Translations under genes and position numbers: made by a program | Notes under the pieces: generated by a model | The model's database searches: none | What the model saw: only the letters and a program-made list of their open reading frames with translations | What the model was told of the DNA's origin: nothing | DNA from: DASTBU01 sp035711845 | GTDB taxonomy: Bacteria; Acidobacteriota; Vicinamibacteria; Vicinamibacterales; 2-12-FULL-66-21 | DNA: 49,005 nucleotides | Direction: 5' to 3' | NCBI GenBank assembly: GCA_035711845.1 | Contig: DASTBU010000156.1 | Location: forward strand, 1-49,005 | Part shown: piece after piece, positions 9,781 to 18,361 of the stretch | Layout of the letters: each line of letters starts with the position of its first letter | Position numbering within the stretch: the first letter of the stretch is position 1

Positions 9781-9842
9781 TCTAGCATCCGAGTACATGG
9801 ACTCAACCAGCCCGCCGGCCACAACAGGTCGGCGGGCTTTTT
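9725..9842 (+). promoter_or_regulatory. Transcription attenuator (competing antiterminator and terminator) before asd
   Basis: Three segments can pair in mutually exclusive ways. GGTCGGCGG at 9755-9763 is complementary, with one G-U pair, to CCGCCGGCC at 9812-9820. That second segment is also the left arm of the terminator at 9809-9838. CCGATC at 9725-9730 can in turn pair with 9755-9760, giving a 1:2 / 2:3 / 3:4 scheme like classical amino-acid attenuators. No lysine riboswitch core is recognisable, so the signal could be a leader peptide, a protein or an unknown ligand. The pairing is seen in the sequence; the regulation is inferred. Confidence 0.6.
9809..9842 (+). terminator. Intrinsic terminator in the asd leader
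   Basis: A 12-bp stem is formed by AGCCCGCCGGCC (9809-9820) and GGTCGGCGGGCT (9827-9838), with one G-U pair and a 6-nt loop ACAACA, followed by five T residues (9838-9842). It lies between a strong promoter and asd, so it more likely attenuates the lysine operon than ends the upstream operon, although it can do both. Confidence 0.85.
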
Positions 9843-9862
9843 CATTTGACCTGCATTGATCA

Positions 9863-10921
9863 ATGGGCGCATTTTCCGCAGAGCGAATCGAGGTTGGCAT
9901 TCTCGGCGCGACCGGTACGGTCGGCCAGCAGTTCGTCCGGCTGCTCGACACTCACCCGTGGTTCCGGCCCGCGTGGCTCGCGGCGAGCGAGCGGTCCGAG
10001 GGCCGTGCGTACCAACATGCGGCCACCTGGCGGCTGTCGGCGCCGCTGCCCGAGCACGTTGGCCGGCAGCGGATCGAGCCGTGCGTGCCAGGCAGGGGCC
10101 CGCGTCTCGTGTTCTCGGGCCTGGATGCGGGCGCTGCGGCCACGATCGAACCCGCCTTCGCCGCCGCCGGGCACATCGTTGTCAGCAACGCTCGCAGCTT
10201 TCGGATGGACCCGCGGGTGCCGCTCGTCATTCCCGAAGTCAACGCCGATCACCTCGCGTTGATACCTTATCAGCGGCGCGAGCGCGGCTGGTCCGGCGCC
10301 CTGGTGACCAACCCGAACTGTTCAACCGTCGTGCTGTCCATCGTCCTCGGCGCGCTTCGCGACTTCGGCATCACGCGCGTGATGGTCACGACGCTCCAGG
10401 CGGTCTCCGGCGCCGGCTATCCTGGTGTTCCGTCGCTCGACATCGTGGGCAACGTCGTTCCGTTCATCTCCGGCGAGGAGGAGAAGATCGAGAGCGAGAC
10501 CGCCAAGATCCTCGGCACGCTGACGGCCGATGCAGTCGTGCCCCACGCGATGGTAGTCAGCGCGCAGACGACGCGGGTTCCTGTTCTGGATGGGCACACC
10601 GAAGCGATCGCCGTGGCATGCGATCGGATGGCTTCGCTCGAGGACGCGCGTGCGGCGCTGCAGAGGTTTCGCGGACGGCCACAGGATCTGGAGCTGCCGA
10701 GCGCCCCGCCCTCACCGGTGATCTACCTGGACTCGCCCGACCGCCCGCAACCGCGCCTCGACGTCGATCGAGCCCACGGAATGGCGATCACCGTGGGACG
10801 CCTGCGCGCCTGCCCGGTGCTCGACCTCAAAATGGTCGCGCTGGGGCACAACACGGTGCGCGGCGCTGCCGGCGCCGCAATCCTCAACGCTGAATTGATG
10901 AAGGTGGATGGATGGCTGTGA
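9863..10921 (+). CDS. asd: Aspartate-semialdehyde dehydrogenase
   Basis: A 352-aa cytoplasmic enzyme that reduces beta-aspartyl phosphate to aspartate semialdehyde, the branch step to lysine, methionine and threonine. The N-terminal NADP-binding motif is GILGATGTVGQQF (about 12-24). The catalytic cysteine is C153 in VTNPNCSTVV. The later stretch HAMVVSAQTTRVPVLDGHTE and the length resemble the archaeal/fungal-type ASADH rather than the E. coli type. The gene follows the attenuator leader and overlaps the start of lysC by 10 bp. Confidence 0.93.
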   Translation: MGAFSAERIEVGILGATGTVGQQFVRLLDTHPWFRPAWLAASERSEGRAYQHAATWRLSAPLPEHVGRQRIEPCVPGRGPRLVFSGLDAGAAATIEPAFAAAGHIVVSNARSFRMDPRVPLVIPEVNADHLALIPYQRRERGWSGALVTNPNCSTVVLSIVLGALRDFGITRVMVTTLQAVSGAGYPGVPSLDIVGNVVPFISGEEEKIESETAKILGTLTADAVVPHAMVVSAQTTRVPVLDGHTEAIAVACDRMASLEDARAALQRFRGRPQDLELPSAPPSPVIYLDSPDRPQPRLDVDRAHGMAITVGRLRACPVLDLKMVALGHNTVRGAAGAAILNAELMKVDGWL

Positions 10922-12366
10922 CCGAGCCGGTCGTGATCATGAAGTTTGGCGGGACGTCGGTGGCCGATCCCGGAGCGATTCACAGGCTGACCGCGATTGT
11001 GGCCGCCGCACGCACGCGGGATGCCTGGCGGCCCGTGGTGGTGGTTTCCGCGATGGCGGGCGTGACCGATGCCCTGCTGGCGTTGGCGAGCGCGGCCGTC
11101 GCCGGGGACCTGGAGCAGGTGACCCGGCGAGTGAGCGAGCTTCACCGCCGCCACGAGGACGCGTTGCACGAGCTCGTTCCAACCCGTGGGGAGGTAGGCG
11201 ACCTTCTCCGACAGCAACTCGAGGAGCTTCGCGCGGTACTCGAAGCCCTGACCGTCCTTCGCGAGGCGCCAGCGCGCGCCCTGGATAGCATCGCGGCGAC
11301 CGGCGAGTTGCTGAGCAGCCGCATCGTCGCTGCCGCTCTCGCAGAGGCAGGGATTCCAGCCACCTGGGTGGACCCGCGGCGCACGCTCGTCACCGACGGT
11401 GCACATACCACAGCATCGCCGCTCCCGGTCCCGACCCGCGAGGCCGTCGCCAGAGAGGTTCTTCCGCGGCTCGACGAAGGCCTCGTTCCGGTGGTGGGCG
11501 GCTACGTCGGTGCGACGGCTGCCGGGGTGACAACCACCCTTGGCCGGGGAGGATCCGACTACTCGGCCGCCGTCATCGCTGCAGCCATCCGGGATGCGCG
11601 GCAGGAGCCGGCCGGTTTGGCGCGGGCAGGGCATCCCCGGATCGAGATTCAGATCTGGACCGATGTGGACGGCATGCTCACCGCGGATCCGCGCATCGTC
11701 CGGACGCCGCGGCTCGTGCCGCACCTGTCGTTCGGCGAGGCCTCGGAGCTGGCGTACTTCGGCGCAAAGGTGCTGCACCCGAGCACGATTCTCCCGGCCG
11801 TCGAGCGCGACATTCCGGTGCGGATACTCAACAGCCTGCGACCCGGATCGTCCGGCACGCTGATCGCGGCGGTGCCGCCATCGAGCCAGTATCCCGTGGC
11901 GGCCATCGCGTGCAAGCGCGCCATCACCGTGATCGACGTCACTTCGACGCGCATGCTGATGGCGCACGGATTTCTCCGCAGGTTGTTTGAGGTCTTCGAA
12001 CGCTGCGCCACATCGGTGGACGTCGTGACCACGTCCGAGGTGAGCGTCTCGGTGACCGTGGACGACGACAGGCGTCTCGAGGCAATCGTCTCTGCCCTGA
12101 CGGAGTTTGCCGACGTGCTGGTCGAACGCGAAATGGCCATCCTCTGCGTGGTCGGCGATCGATTGCGCGCAGATGGCCGGCTGGCGGTTCGCCTGCTCGG
12201 GTCGCTCGAAGGCTTCCCGCTGAGGATGGTTTCGCAGGCTGCCTCGAGGCGAAACCTGACTGTCGTGCTGCACGAACGGGATCTGGCGGAGGCGATGAAC
12301 CATCTGCACCAGACATGGTTTGGCGAGCCTGCACCGGCCCTTGCGGCAATGGGCGCCAGCACATGA
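10912..12366 (+). CDS. lysC: Aspartate kinase
   Basis: A 484-aa monofunctional aspartokinase, which makes beta-aspartyl phosphate from aspartate and ATP. The signature KFGGTSVADP lies at residues 11-20, and FGEASELAYFGAKVLHP with the GRGGSDYSA nucleotide motif (about residue 217) completes the kinase domain. The C-terminal third holds tandem ACT-type regulatory segments, usually the site of lysine or threonine feedback. No homoserine dehydrogenase domain is fused. ATG 10912 overlaps the asd end; its stop overlaps the dapB start (ATGA). Confidence 0.94.
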   Translation: MAVTEPVVIMKFGGTSVADPGAIHRLTAIVAAARTRDAWRPVVVVSAMAGVTDALLALASAAVAGDLEQVTRRVSELHRRHEDALHELVPTRGEVGDLLRQQLEELRAVLEALTVLREAPARALDSIAATGELLSSRIVAAALAEAGIPATWVDPRRTLVTDGAHTTASPLPVPTREAVAREVLPRLDEGLVPVVGGYVGATAAGVTTTLGRGGSDYSAAVIAAAIRDARQEPAGLARAGHPRIEIQIWTDVDGMLTADPRIVRTPRLVPHLSFGEASELAYFGAKVLHPSTILPAVERDIPVRILNSLRPGSSGTLIAAVPPSSQYPVAAIACKRAITVIDVTSTRMLMAHGFLRRLFEVFERCATSVDVVTTSEVSVSVTVDDDRRLEAIVSALTEFADVLVEREMAILCVVGDRLRADGRLAVRLLGSLEGFPLRMVSQAASRRNLTVVLHERDLAEAMNHLHQTWFGEPAPALAAMGAST

Positions 12367-13073
12367 CCGCGGCCGATGCCGGCGGATCGGGCCCCGAGGC
12401 TCGGCGCCTCATCCTCGTCGGCCGCGGCCGCATGGGCCGGCTGGTCGAGCGGCTCAGCCCGGAGTACGGGTTCCACGTCGTTGGCGTGATTCGACGGGAC
12501 AACTCTGACGATGCCGTGTGGCCGGATGCGGACGTGGCGATCGACTTCTCGGTCGCGGAGGCCGTTCCAGCGAATTTCCGGCGTTGTGCGGAGCGCCGAT
12601 TGTGCGTGGTCATTGGTACGACGGGCTGGCAGGCCGAGGAGGCCGCCCTCCGCGAGATCGCCTTGCGCAACGGTATTGGCGTAGTGGCCGCGGCAAACTT
12701 CGCGCTCGGCGTGAACCTGTTTCAGGCACTGGTCGAGCGGGCCGCCGGGCTCCTGGCCTCGCGGCCGGAGTTCGGTGCCTGGATTCACGAGCTGCACCAC
12801 TCGGCGAAACGCGATGCGCCGTCCGGCACCGCGCTCGCCTTGCAGGCGGCGATGCGGCGCAGCGGCTACTCGGGACCGATCGACGTCGCATCCACACGCG
12901 CTGGCTCGATCCCTGGAACCCACACCGTCGGGTTCGACGCGGCCGCCGAGACCATCACGCTGACGCACACGGCACGCGATCGCTCGATCTTCGCGCGTGG
13001 CGCGCTCGAGGCTGCGAGGTGGCTCGACCGCCGGAGCGGCTGGTACACGATGCGCGATGTGCTGGGGCTGTGA
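12363..13073 (+). CDS. dapB: 4-hydroxy-tetrahydrodipicolinate reductase
   Basis: A 236-aa NAD(P)H-dependent reductase of the diaminopimelate pathway. The nucleotide-binding motif is LVGRGRMGRL, a variant of the usual GxxGxMG. GTTGW and the catalytic ELHHSAKRDAPSGTAL motif (proton-donor His, Lys, and substrate-binding SGT) are intact. The start is ATG 12363, which forms a 4-bp ATGA overlap with the lysC stop; a longer frame from 12315 lies inside lysC and is not needed. It is slightly shorter than the usual 250-270 aa. Confidence 0.92.
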   Translation: MTAADAGGSGPEARRLILVGRGRMGRLVERLSPEYGFHVVGVIRRDNSDDAVWPDADVAIDFSVAEAVPANFRRCAERRLCVVIGTTGWQAEEAALREIALRNGIGVVAAANFALGVNLFQALVERAAGLLASRPEFGAWIHELHHSAKRDAPSGTALALQAAMRRSGYSGPIDVASTRAGSIPGTHTVGFDAAAETITLTHTARDRSIFARGALEAARWLDRRSGWYTMRDVLGL

Positions 13074-13103
13074 TCGCATCGCCGGTCGCCGTCCGGCATG
13101 CCG

Positions 13104-13138
13104 GGGAACTGGGAACTGGGAACTGGGAACTGGGAACC
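13104..13138. repeat. GGGAACT tandem repeat, five units of 7 bp
   Basis: Four perfect copies of GGGAACT and a fifth GGGAACC fill most of the dapB-dapA spacer. The repeat ends just before the dapA Shine-Dalgarno (AAGGGAGA, 13153-13160). As the unit is 7 bp, expansion by one unit would shift any frame reading through it. Confidence 0.9.
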
Positions 13139-13163
13139 GACAGCTGCGACCGAAGGGAGATTT

Positions 13164-14054
13164 ATGCGACGACCATTCACCGGAGTCGGTACCGCGCTCG
13201 TCACACCGTTTCATCACGATGCTTCCGTGGACGAAGCCGCCGTGCGGCGTCTGGCTCGAAGGCAGATCGACGCCGGCATACACTTCCTCGTCCCGTGCGG
13301 GACAACGGGCGAGAGTCCCACCTTGAACGAGGACGAACGCGTCCGTGTCGTGGCGCTGGTCGCGGAGGAAGCGGGCGGGAAGGTGCCGGTGCTGGCCGGC
13401 GCAGGCGGGTACGACACGCGGGATGTGATTCACACCGGCCGGCGCATGCGGGACGCCGGCGCCACCGGCCTCCTCTCGGTGACGCCGTACTACAACAAGC
13501 CGACGCCCGAGGGCCTTTACCAGCACTACACTGCCATAGCCACCGAGGTGGGGCTGCCCGTCATCGTCTACAACGTCCCGGGGCGCACCGGCTGCAATGT
13601 AGATGTGGCGACGCTCGTCCGCCTCAGCACGGTCCCGGGCATCGTCGGGGTGAAGGAAGCGTCCGGCAACATTTCGCAGATGTGCGACGTCTGCGGGGCC
13701 GTGCCAGATCAGTTCCTCGTCCTGTCGGGCGACGATGCGTTGACGCTGCCGGTGATGGCGGTGGGCGGCCATGGCGTAATCTCGGTGGCGTCGAACGAGG
13801 TGCCCTCCGAGATGGTGCGCATGGTAGAGGCCGCGGAGCGCAACGACTTCGCCGCTGCGCGAAAGACACATGCGCAGTTGCTGCGGCTGATGATGATCAA
13901 TTTCGTGGAGTCCAATCCGATCCCGGTAAAAAGCGCCATGGCCGCGATGGGCCTTCTCGAAGAGGTTTATCGGCTGCCGATGGTCCCGCCGCGTGAGGCC
14001 TCTCGGGCCAGGATCCTCGAGGTACTGCGCGCAACCACGGGTGTCTCGGTATGA
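13164..14054 (+). CDS. dapA: 4-hydroxy-tetrahydrodipicolinate synthase
   Basis: A 296-aa class I aldolase that condenses pyruvate with aspartate semialdehyde. The CGTTGESPTL motif (about 45-54), Y136 in VYNVPGRT and the Schiff-base K164 in GVKEASGN are all present. Start ATG 13164 is fixed by AAGGGAGA 4 nt upstream and by the family N-terminus FTGVGTALVTPF. A longer frame from 13098 would translate the GGGAACT repeat and is rejected. The stop overlaps the dapD start by ATGA. Confidence 0.95.
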   Translation: MRRPFTGVGTALVTPFHHDASVDEAAVRRLARRQIDAGIHFLVPCGTTGESPTLNEDERVRVVALVAEEAGGKVPVLAGAGGYDTRDVIHTGRRMRDAGATGLLSVTPYYNKPTPEGLYQHYTAIATEVGLPVIVYNVPGRTGCNVDVATLVRLSTVPGIVGVKEASGNISQMCDVCGAVPDQFLVLSGDDALTLPVMAVGGHGVISVASNEVPSEMVRMVEAAERNDFAAARKTHAQLLRLMMINFVESNPIPVKSAMAAMGLLEEVYRLPMVPPREASRARILEVLRATTGVSV

Positions 14055-14896
14055 ATACGCTCGTCTCCGATATCGAGTCGTTGATCGCCGCCGGCGCCGG
14101 CGTGGACCGGGCCGCAGCGCGCGCGGCGTTCGACCAATTGCGCGCGGCGCTCTCGGCGGGCGTCGTCCGGGCCGCCGAGCCGGACCCTTCGACCCCGACC
14201 GGCTGGCGTGTCAACACCTGGGTCAAGCAGGGTATCCTCCTCGGCTTCCGCGTGGGCGAGATCAAGGACGTCTCTGCCGATCACGGGCGGTGGCCGTTCT
14301 ACGACAAGGACACGCTGCCGTTGCGCAAGGTGGATGCGGCGAACGGGATTCGCATCGTGCCGGGGGGTTCGACGGTGCGGGATGGCGCGTATCTGGGGCA
14401 GGGCGTGATCTGCATGCCGCCGATGTACATCAACATCGGAGCATACGTGGACGATGCCACGCTGGTGGATTCGCACGCGCTCGTCGGATCGTGCGCGCAG
14501 ATTGGCCGGCGTGTCCATGTGAGCGCCGCCGCGCAGATTGGCGGCGTGCTCGAGCCCGTGGGCGCGCTGCCGGTGATCGTCGAGGACGACGTCCTGGTCG
14601 GCGGCAATTGCGGCGTGTACGAGGGGACCGTGGTGAAGCGCAGGGCAGTGCTGGCCGCCGGGACCATCCTGACCGGATCCACGCCGATCTACGACGTCCC
14701 CAACGAGCGCATCATCCAGCCCCCCGCGGGCCAGCCCGTGATCGTGCCCGAAGGCGCCGTCGTGGTGCCCGGCACGCGCCCCCTGACCGGCGGGAAGGGG
14801 CAGGAGTGGGGTCTCGCCGTTGCCACGCCGATCATCGTCAAGTATCGGGACGAACGAACCGACGCACGAACGGCTCTCGAGCAATGGATCCGCTAG
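14051..14896 (+). CDS. dapD: Tetrahydrodipicolinate N-succinyltransferase
   Basis: A 281-aa acyltransferase that transfers a succinyl group from succinyl-CoA to the pathway intermediate, so the operon uses the succinylase branch. The left-handed beta-helix repeats are visible from about residue 100 to 225 (GAYLGQGVICMPPMYINIGA, then DSHALVGSCAQIG and NCGVYEGTVVKRRAVL). The start (ATGA overlap with dapA) gives the expected length. An acetyltransferase (DapH) reading is less likely because DapH is shorter and differs at the N-terminus. Confidence 0.9.
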   Translation: MNTLVSDIESLIAAGAGVDRAAARAAFDQLRAALSAGVVRAAEPDPSTPTGWRVNTWVKQGILLGFRVGEIKDVSADHGRWPFYDKDTLPLRKVDAANGIRIVPGGSTVRDGAYLGQGVICMPPMYINIGAYVDDATLVDSHALVGSCAQIGRRVHVSAAAQIGGVLEPVGALPVIVEDDVLVGGNCGVYEGTVVKRRAVLAAGTILTGSTPIYDVPNERIIQPPAGQPVIVPEGAVVVPGTRPLTGGKGQEWGLAVATPIIVKYRDERTDARTALEQWIR

Positions 14897-15885
14897 GCCT
14901 TCTCGCGTTCGCACGGGCGCTCATCGACATCGATTCGACGACGGGGCGTGAGGAGCTTGCGGGACAGTGGCTGGCCGAGCGGCTGCTCGCGATGGGTTAT
15001 ACCGTCACGGAACAGGCGCTCGATCGGGGCTGCGCGAACGTCCTGGCAACGCTCGAGCCTCCGGAGGTCGTGCTCTCGACCCACTTCGACTGCGTGCCGC
15101 CGTTTTTCCCGAGCGCGGTCCGGAACGATCGGCTGTACGGCCGTGGGGCCTGCGATGCCAAGGGCATCGTTGCAGCGCAGGTGACGGCGGTCGAGCGCCT
15201 TCGGGCAGCCGGGGAGCGCCGCGTCGGCCTGTTGTTCGTTGCCGGCGAGGAGCGCGGCAGCGATGGAGCAGTCGCGGCCAATACGATTCCGAATGCTTCG
15301 CGGTTCCTGATCAACGGTGAGCCGACCGACAACCGCCTGGCCGCCGCGACCCGCGGAGTACTCCGCGTTCGCCTCGACGCGCACGGCCGGGCGGCACACT
15401 CGGCCGCTCCGGAACACGGTGTATCGGCGATCGACAAGCTGATTGACGCGCTGGTTCGGCTCCGCTCGCTCAGGTTGCCTTCCGATCCGGATCTCGGCGT
15501 GACGTTCAGTACCATCGGGCTCATCGACGGCGGCGTGGCGCCCAATGTCATCCCGGCGCGCGCGTCTGCGGAAGTCCTCTTCAGGACCGTCGGTTCGGCC
15601 GATGAACTGCTTTCGGTTCTCAGGGATCTCGAGCCGGCTGTGAAGGTCGTGGAGATTCTGCGAGTCCCGCCGATCAGGATGCACACGGTCCCGGGGTTCG
15701 AAACCGCCGTCTTTCCATTCACAACGGACGTCCCGCTGCTGGGCCGATGGGGCACGCCGCTTCTCTACGGCCCGGGGTCGTTTCTCCTCGCGCATACCGA
15801 CGAGGAGTACGTGTCTCTGGCGGAGCTCGAGGCGGCGGTGGAAGGGTATGAGCGCCTGGCTCGGGCCTGTTTGCGGGAACGGTGA
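14884..15885 (+). CDS. dapE: M20-family amidohydrolase, probable succinyl-diaminopimelate desuccinylase
   Basis: A 333-aa di-zinc amidohydrolase of the DapE/ArgE family. Zinc and catalytic residues are visible: H67 and D69 in STHFDC, D91 in RGACDAKG, GEE at 121-123 and the C-terminal LLAHTDEEY. The position directly after dapD supports desuccinylation of N-succinyl-diaminopimelate, but M20 enzymes are promiscuous and an acetylornithine or acetyl-lysine deacetylase cannot be excluded. ATG 14884 overlaps the dapD end by 13 bp. dapC, dapF and lysA are not in the window. Confidence 0.85.
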   Translation: MDPLGLLAFARALIDIDSTTGREELAGQWLAERLLAMGYTVTEQALDRGCANVLATLEPPEVVLSTHFDCVPPFFPSAVRNDRLYGRGACDAKGIVAAQVTAVERLRAAGERRVGLLFVAGEERGSDGAVAANTIPNASRFLINGEPTDNRLAAATRGVLRVRLDAHGRAAHSAAPEHGVSAIDKLIDALVRLRSLRLPSDPDLGVTFSTIGLIDGGVAPNVIPARASAEVLFRTVGSADELLSVLRDLEPAVKVVEILRVPPIRMHTVPGFETAVFPFTTDVPLLGRWGTPLLYGPGSFLLAHTDEEYVSLAELEAAVEGYERLARACLRER

Positions 15886-16004
15886 TACCGGGAGACGGAG
15901 GTGTTCAGCAACCCGCTCGCTCTGGAGTCCGATTAACGTCAGCGTTCGGTGAGGATGCAGGCGACGCGGCCCTGAGCGTCGCGACAGGTGCGGACCGGCC
16001 GTCC

Positions 16005-18326
16005 CTATTGCTGCGAAGTTGCGGTGGACTTCATCAACTTCTCGAGCTCCTGCCACTCCGGCGGCCTGACGCCGTGGAGGTGCCGCACGAAGAAGTCGAA
16101 CCGCTTGTGCTCTCCGTACTCTCCCCCGGGCCCGTGGCCGGCGCCGGGGATCACCAGGAGGTCGAACTCCTTGTTATGCCGGATCAGCTGGTTGACGACC
16201 TGGAGGGTCGATGCCGGATCGACGTTCGTGTCGAGCTCGCCAACGACCAGGAGCACTTTGCCCTCGAGCCTGTAGGCGTTCTCCACGTTGGACGAGTCGG
16301 CGTACTGCGGCCCGATGGGCCATCCCATCCACTGCTCGTTCCACCAGATCTTGTCCATGCGGTTGTCGTGGCACCCGACCGACGACACAGCAACCTTGTA
16401 GAACTCGGGATGGAAGAGCAGGCCGCCGAGCGAGTTCTGCCCGCCTGCCGACGTCCCGTAGATGCCGACGCGGGTGATGTCGTAGTACGGATACCGCTTC
16501 GCCACCGCCTTGTGCCACAGAATCCGGTCCTCGAAGCCGGCGTCCTTGAGGTTTTTCCATGCGACATCGTGGAACGCCTTCGATCGATTGCTCGTTCCCA
16601 TGCCGTCGATCTGCACGACGATGAATCCGAGCTCGGCGAGCGACTGCATCGCGTTGAAGGCGGCGAAGGACTTCGGGACGAAGGAGCCTTGAGGCCCCGC
16701 GTAGATGTTCTCGATGACCGGATATTTCTTCGACGCGTCGAAGCTCGTGGGCCGGTAGATCACGCCCCAGATGTCGGTCTTCCCGTCGCGTCCCGTTGCG
16801 GTGAAGACTTCCGGCGGCTTCCAGCCGGCCTTGGCGAGGTCGGCGATATCGGCTGACTCGAGACGCGTGACCAGCGAACCGTCGCTGCCGCGCCGCAGGT
16901 CGGAGGCCGCCGGCAGATCCACGCGGGAGTACGTGTCCACGTAGTACGCCATGTCGGTCGAAAAGTTGACGACATGGTTCGCGTCTGCCTGGGTGAAGCT
17001 CATCAGCCCCGACCCATCGAAGTCGATCCGGTAGTAGTGGACGAAGTATGGGTCCTTGTCCGGATACATCCCGCTCGCCGCGAACCAGATCTGCCGCGCC
17101 TTTTCGTCCACCTTCACGACGTTGCGGACGACCCACTTGCCGCTGGTGATCTGGCTCTTGACAGCGCCCGTCGCGCCGTCGAAGAGGTACAGGTGGTTCC
17201 ACCCATCGCGCTCCGACATCCAGATCACTTCCTTGCCGTCGTCCACGTCGAATCGGTACTTCTTGCCGGAGTAGGAGAAGAAGGTCTTCGGCTCCTCGGA
17301 GACGACGGCGCGCGCGGCGCCCGTGTCGCCGTTGATCTCGATGATGCGGAACACCTGATGGCCGCGCTGGTTGTACTCGAACGTGGCCGCGCGGCTGTCT
17401 TTGTACCAGACGAGGCGGCTGAGGTCGTACGGGTTCGGGAAGAGCGCGTTGTCGACGACAATCTGCTTCTTCGTGTCGACGAGGAACAGCACGGGCCGCT
17501 CCACGTCCAGCACGTCGCCCGGCTTGGCGTACGGAAGGAACGAGTGCTTGGGCTGCAGCTGATCCTCGGGCGACGATTCGATGTAGTGGACGTAACGGCG
17601 ATGGCCCGGTGTGACCTTGTAGCCGATGATCTTCTTCGAATCGGGCGACCACACCAGCGACTCGGGGTCGTAATAGCTCCCCTCCGAACCGTCGCCGCTG
17701 AGTATCGTCAGGTCCCGCTTCCCAGGCTCACGGATCGCGACGTTGTAGTTGCTGACGAGGGCTTCGAGCTTGCCGTCCGGGGAGCGGCGCGGCTCGGCGC
17801 CATTGATCTCGAAGGGCTGGCGGACGGGACCCGGGATGCCTCCGCGGCCACCTCGACCTCCACCGCGACCACCTCGCCCCCCGCGTCCGTCCCGTTCGTC
17901 GAGACGGCAGCTGTAGTTGTCGAGCGAGCACCGCCAATCCGTGTTCGTGACGGTGATCTCGATGGCCTTCTCGCCTTCGACGAAGGTAAACCTGTTGAAT
18001 GGCAGCGTGATCGCCGTGTACAGCTTCTCCGGCTTGACGACGCCGTTCAGCGCGGTGGCGAGCTTCTCGTGATCGAACGCCGGCTGTTTCGCCTGCGTCG
18101 CGGCATCGACCAGCACGAACTCGTTGCCGCCCTTGACCGAGCGGCGATACCAGAACTTCGCCGACTTCTCGAGCCAGGTTGCAGGTTCGGGCGAGCCGTG
18201 CGTCAGGGTCTGGTATTTGTCGCGCAGCCCCAACGCGCGCTGGTAATCGGCGATGGTGCCCTGTCCGACGGCGGGCGCGGCTGGGACGATGACCGTTGTG
18301 ACGAGGACGGCGATCGCGCTTCGCAT
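16005..18326 (-). CDS. Exported S9 family (DPP IV/prolyl-oligopeptidase-type) serine peptidase
   Basis: A 773-aa secreted peptidase with a signal peptide (residues 1-21, ending AVGQG). A DPP IV-type beta-propeller N-terminal domain precedes the alpha/beta-hydrolase domain. The catalytic triad is probably S626 (GTSAGG), D699 (GELDTN) and H731 (GAGHGP), with spacing like DPP IV. GTSAGG differs from the usual GWSYGG elbow. Residues 147-163 are an RGG-rich insert in the propeller. The gene reads against dapE; the 119-bp convergent spacer shows no clear terminator. It lies 35 bp after the TauE-type gene, perhaps in one transcript. Confidence 0.9.
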   Translation of the reverse strand: MRSAIAVLVTTVIVPAAPAVGQGTIADYQRALGLRDKYQTLTHGSPEPATWLEKSAKFWYRRSVKGGNEFVLVDAATQAKQPAFDHEKLATALNGVVKPEKLYTAITLPFNRFTFVEGEKAIEITVTNTDWRCSLDNYSCRLDERDGRGGRGGRGGGRGGRGGIPGPVRQPFEINGAEPRRSPDGKLEALVSNYNVAIREPGKRDLTILSGDGSEGSYYDPESLVWSPDSKKIIGYKVTPGHRRYVHYIESSPEDQLQPKHSFLPYAKPGDVLDVERPVLFLVDTKKQIVVDNALFPNPYDLSRLVWYKDSRAATFEYNQRGHQVFRIIEINGDTGAARAVVSEEPKTFFSYSGKKYRFDVDDGKEVIWMSERDGWNHLYLFDGATGAVKSQITSGKWVVRNVVKVDEKARQIWFAASGMYPDKDPYFVHYYRIDFDGSGLMSFTQADANHVVNFSTDMAYYVDTYSRVDLPAASDLRRGSDGSLVTRLESADIADLAKAGWKPPEVFTATGRDGKTDIWGVIYRPTSFDASKKYPVIENIYAGPQGSFVPKSFAAFNAMQSLAELGFIVVQIDGMGTSNRSKAFHDVAWKNLKDAGFEDRILWHKAVAKRYPYYDITRVGIYGTSAGGQNSLGGLLFHPEFYKVAVSSVGCHDNRMDKIWWNEQWMGWPIGPQYADSSNVENAYRLEGKVLLVVGELDTNVDPASTLQVVNQLIRHNKEFDLLVIPGAGHGPGGEYGEHKRFDFFVRHLHGVRPPEWQELEKLMKSTATSQQ

Positions 18327-18361
18327 GGGGTCACTCCCGAGGGCTGTCGATTGACGACCGC

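Noticed and set aside
9698..9862. Lysine riboswitch or T-box in the asd leader
   Set aside because: The leader is too short and I could not find the conserved lysine-riboswitch core or a T-box sequence. The attenuator call is kept without a ligand.
11649..13871. 740-aa open frame on the minus strand
   Set aside because: Antisense over lysC, dapB and dapA, all three with complete active sites.
12518..13996. 492-aa alternative frame on the plus strand
   Set aside because: Alternate frame of dapB and dapA; no motif and wrong codon bias.
13993..14883. N-terminal extension of the dapE-like gene
   Set aside because: The extension lies in dapD in another frame. ATG 14884 gives the known M20 N-terminus.
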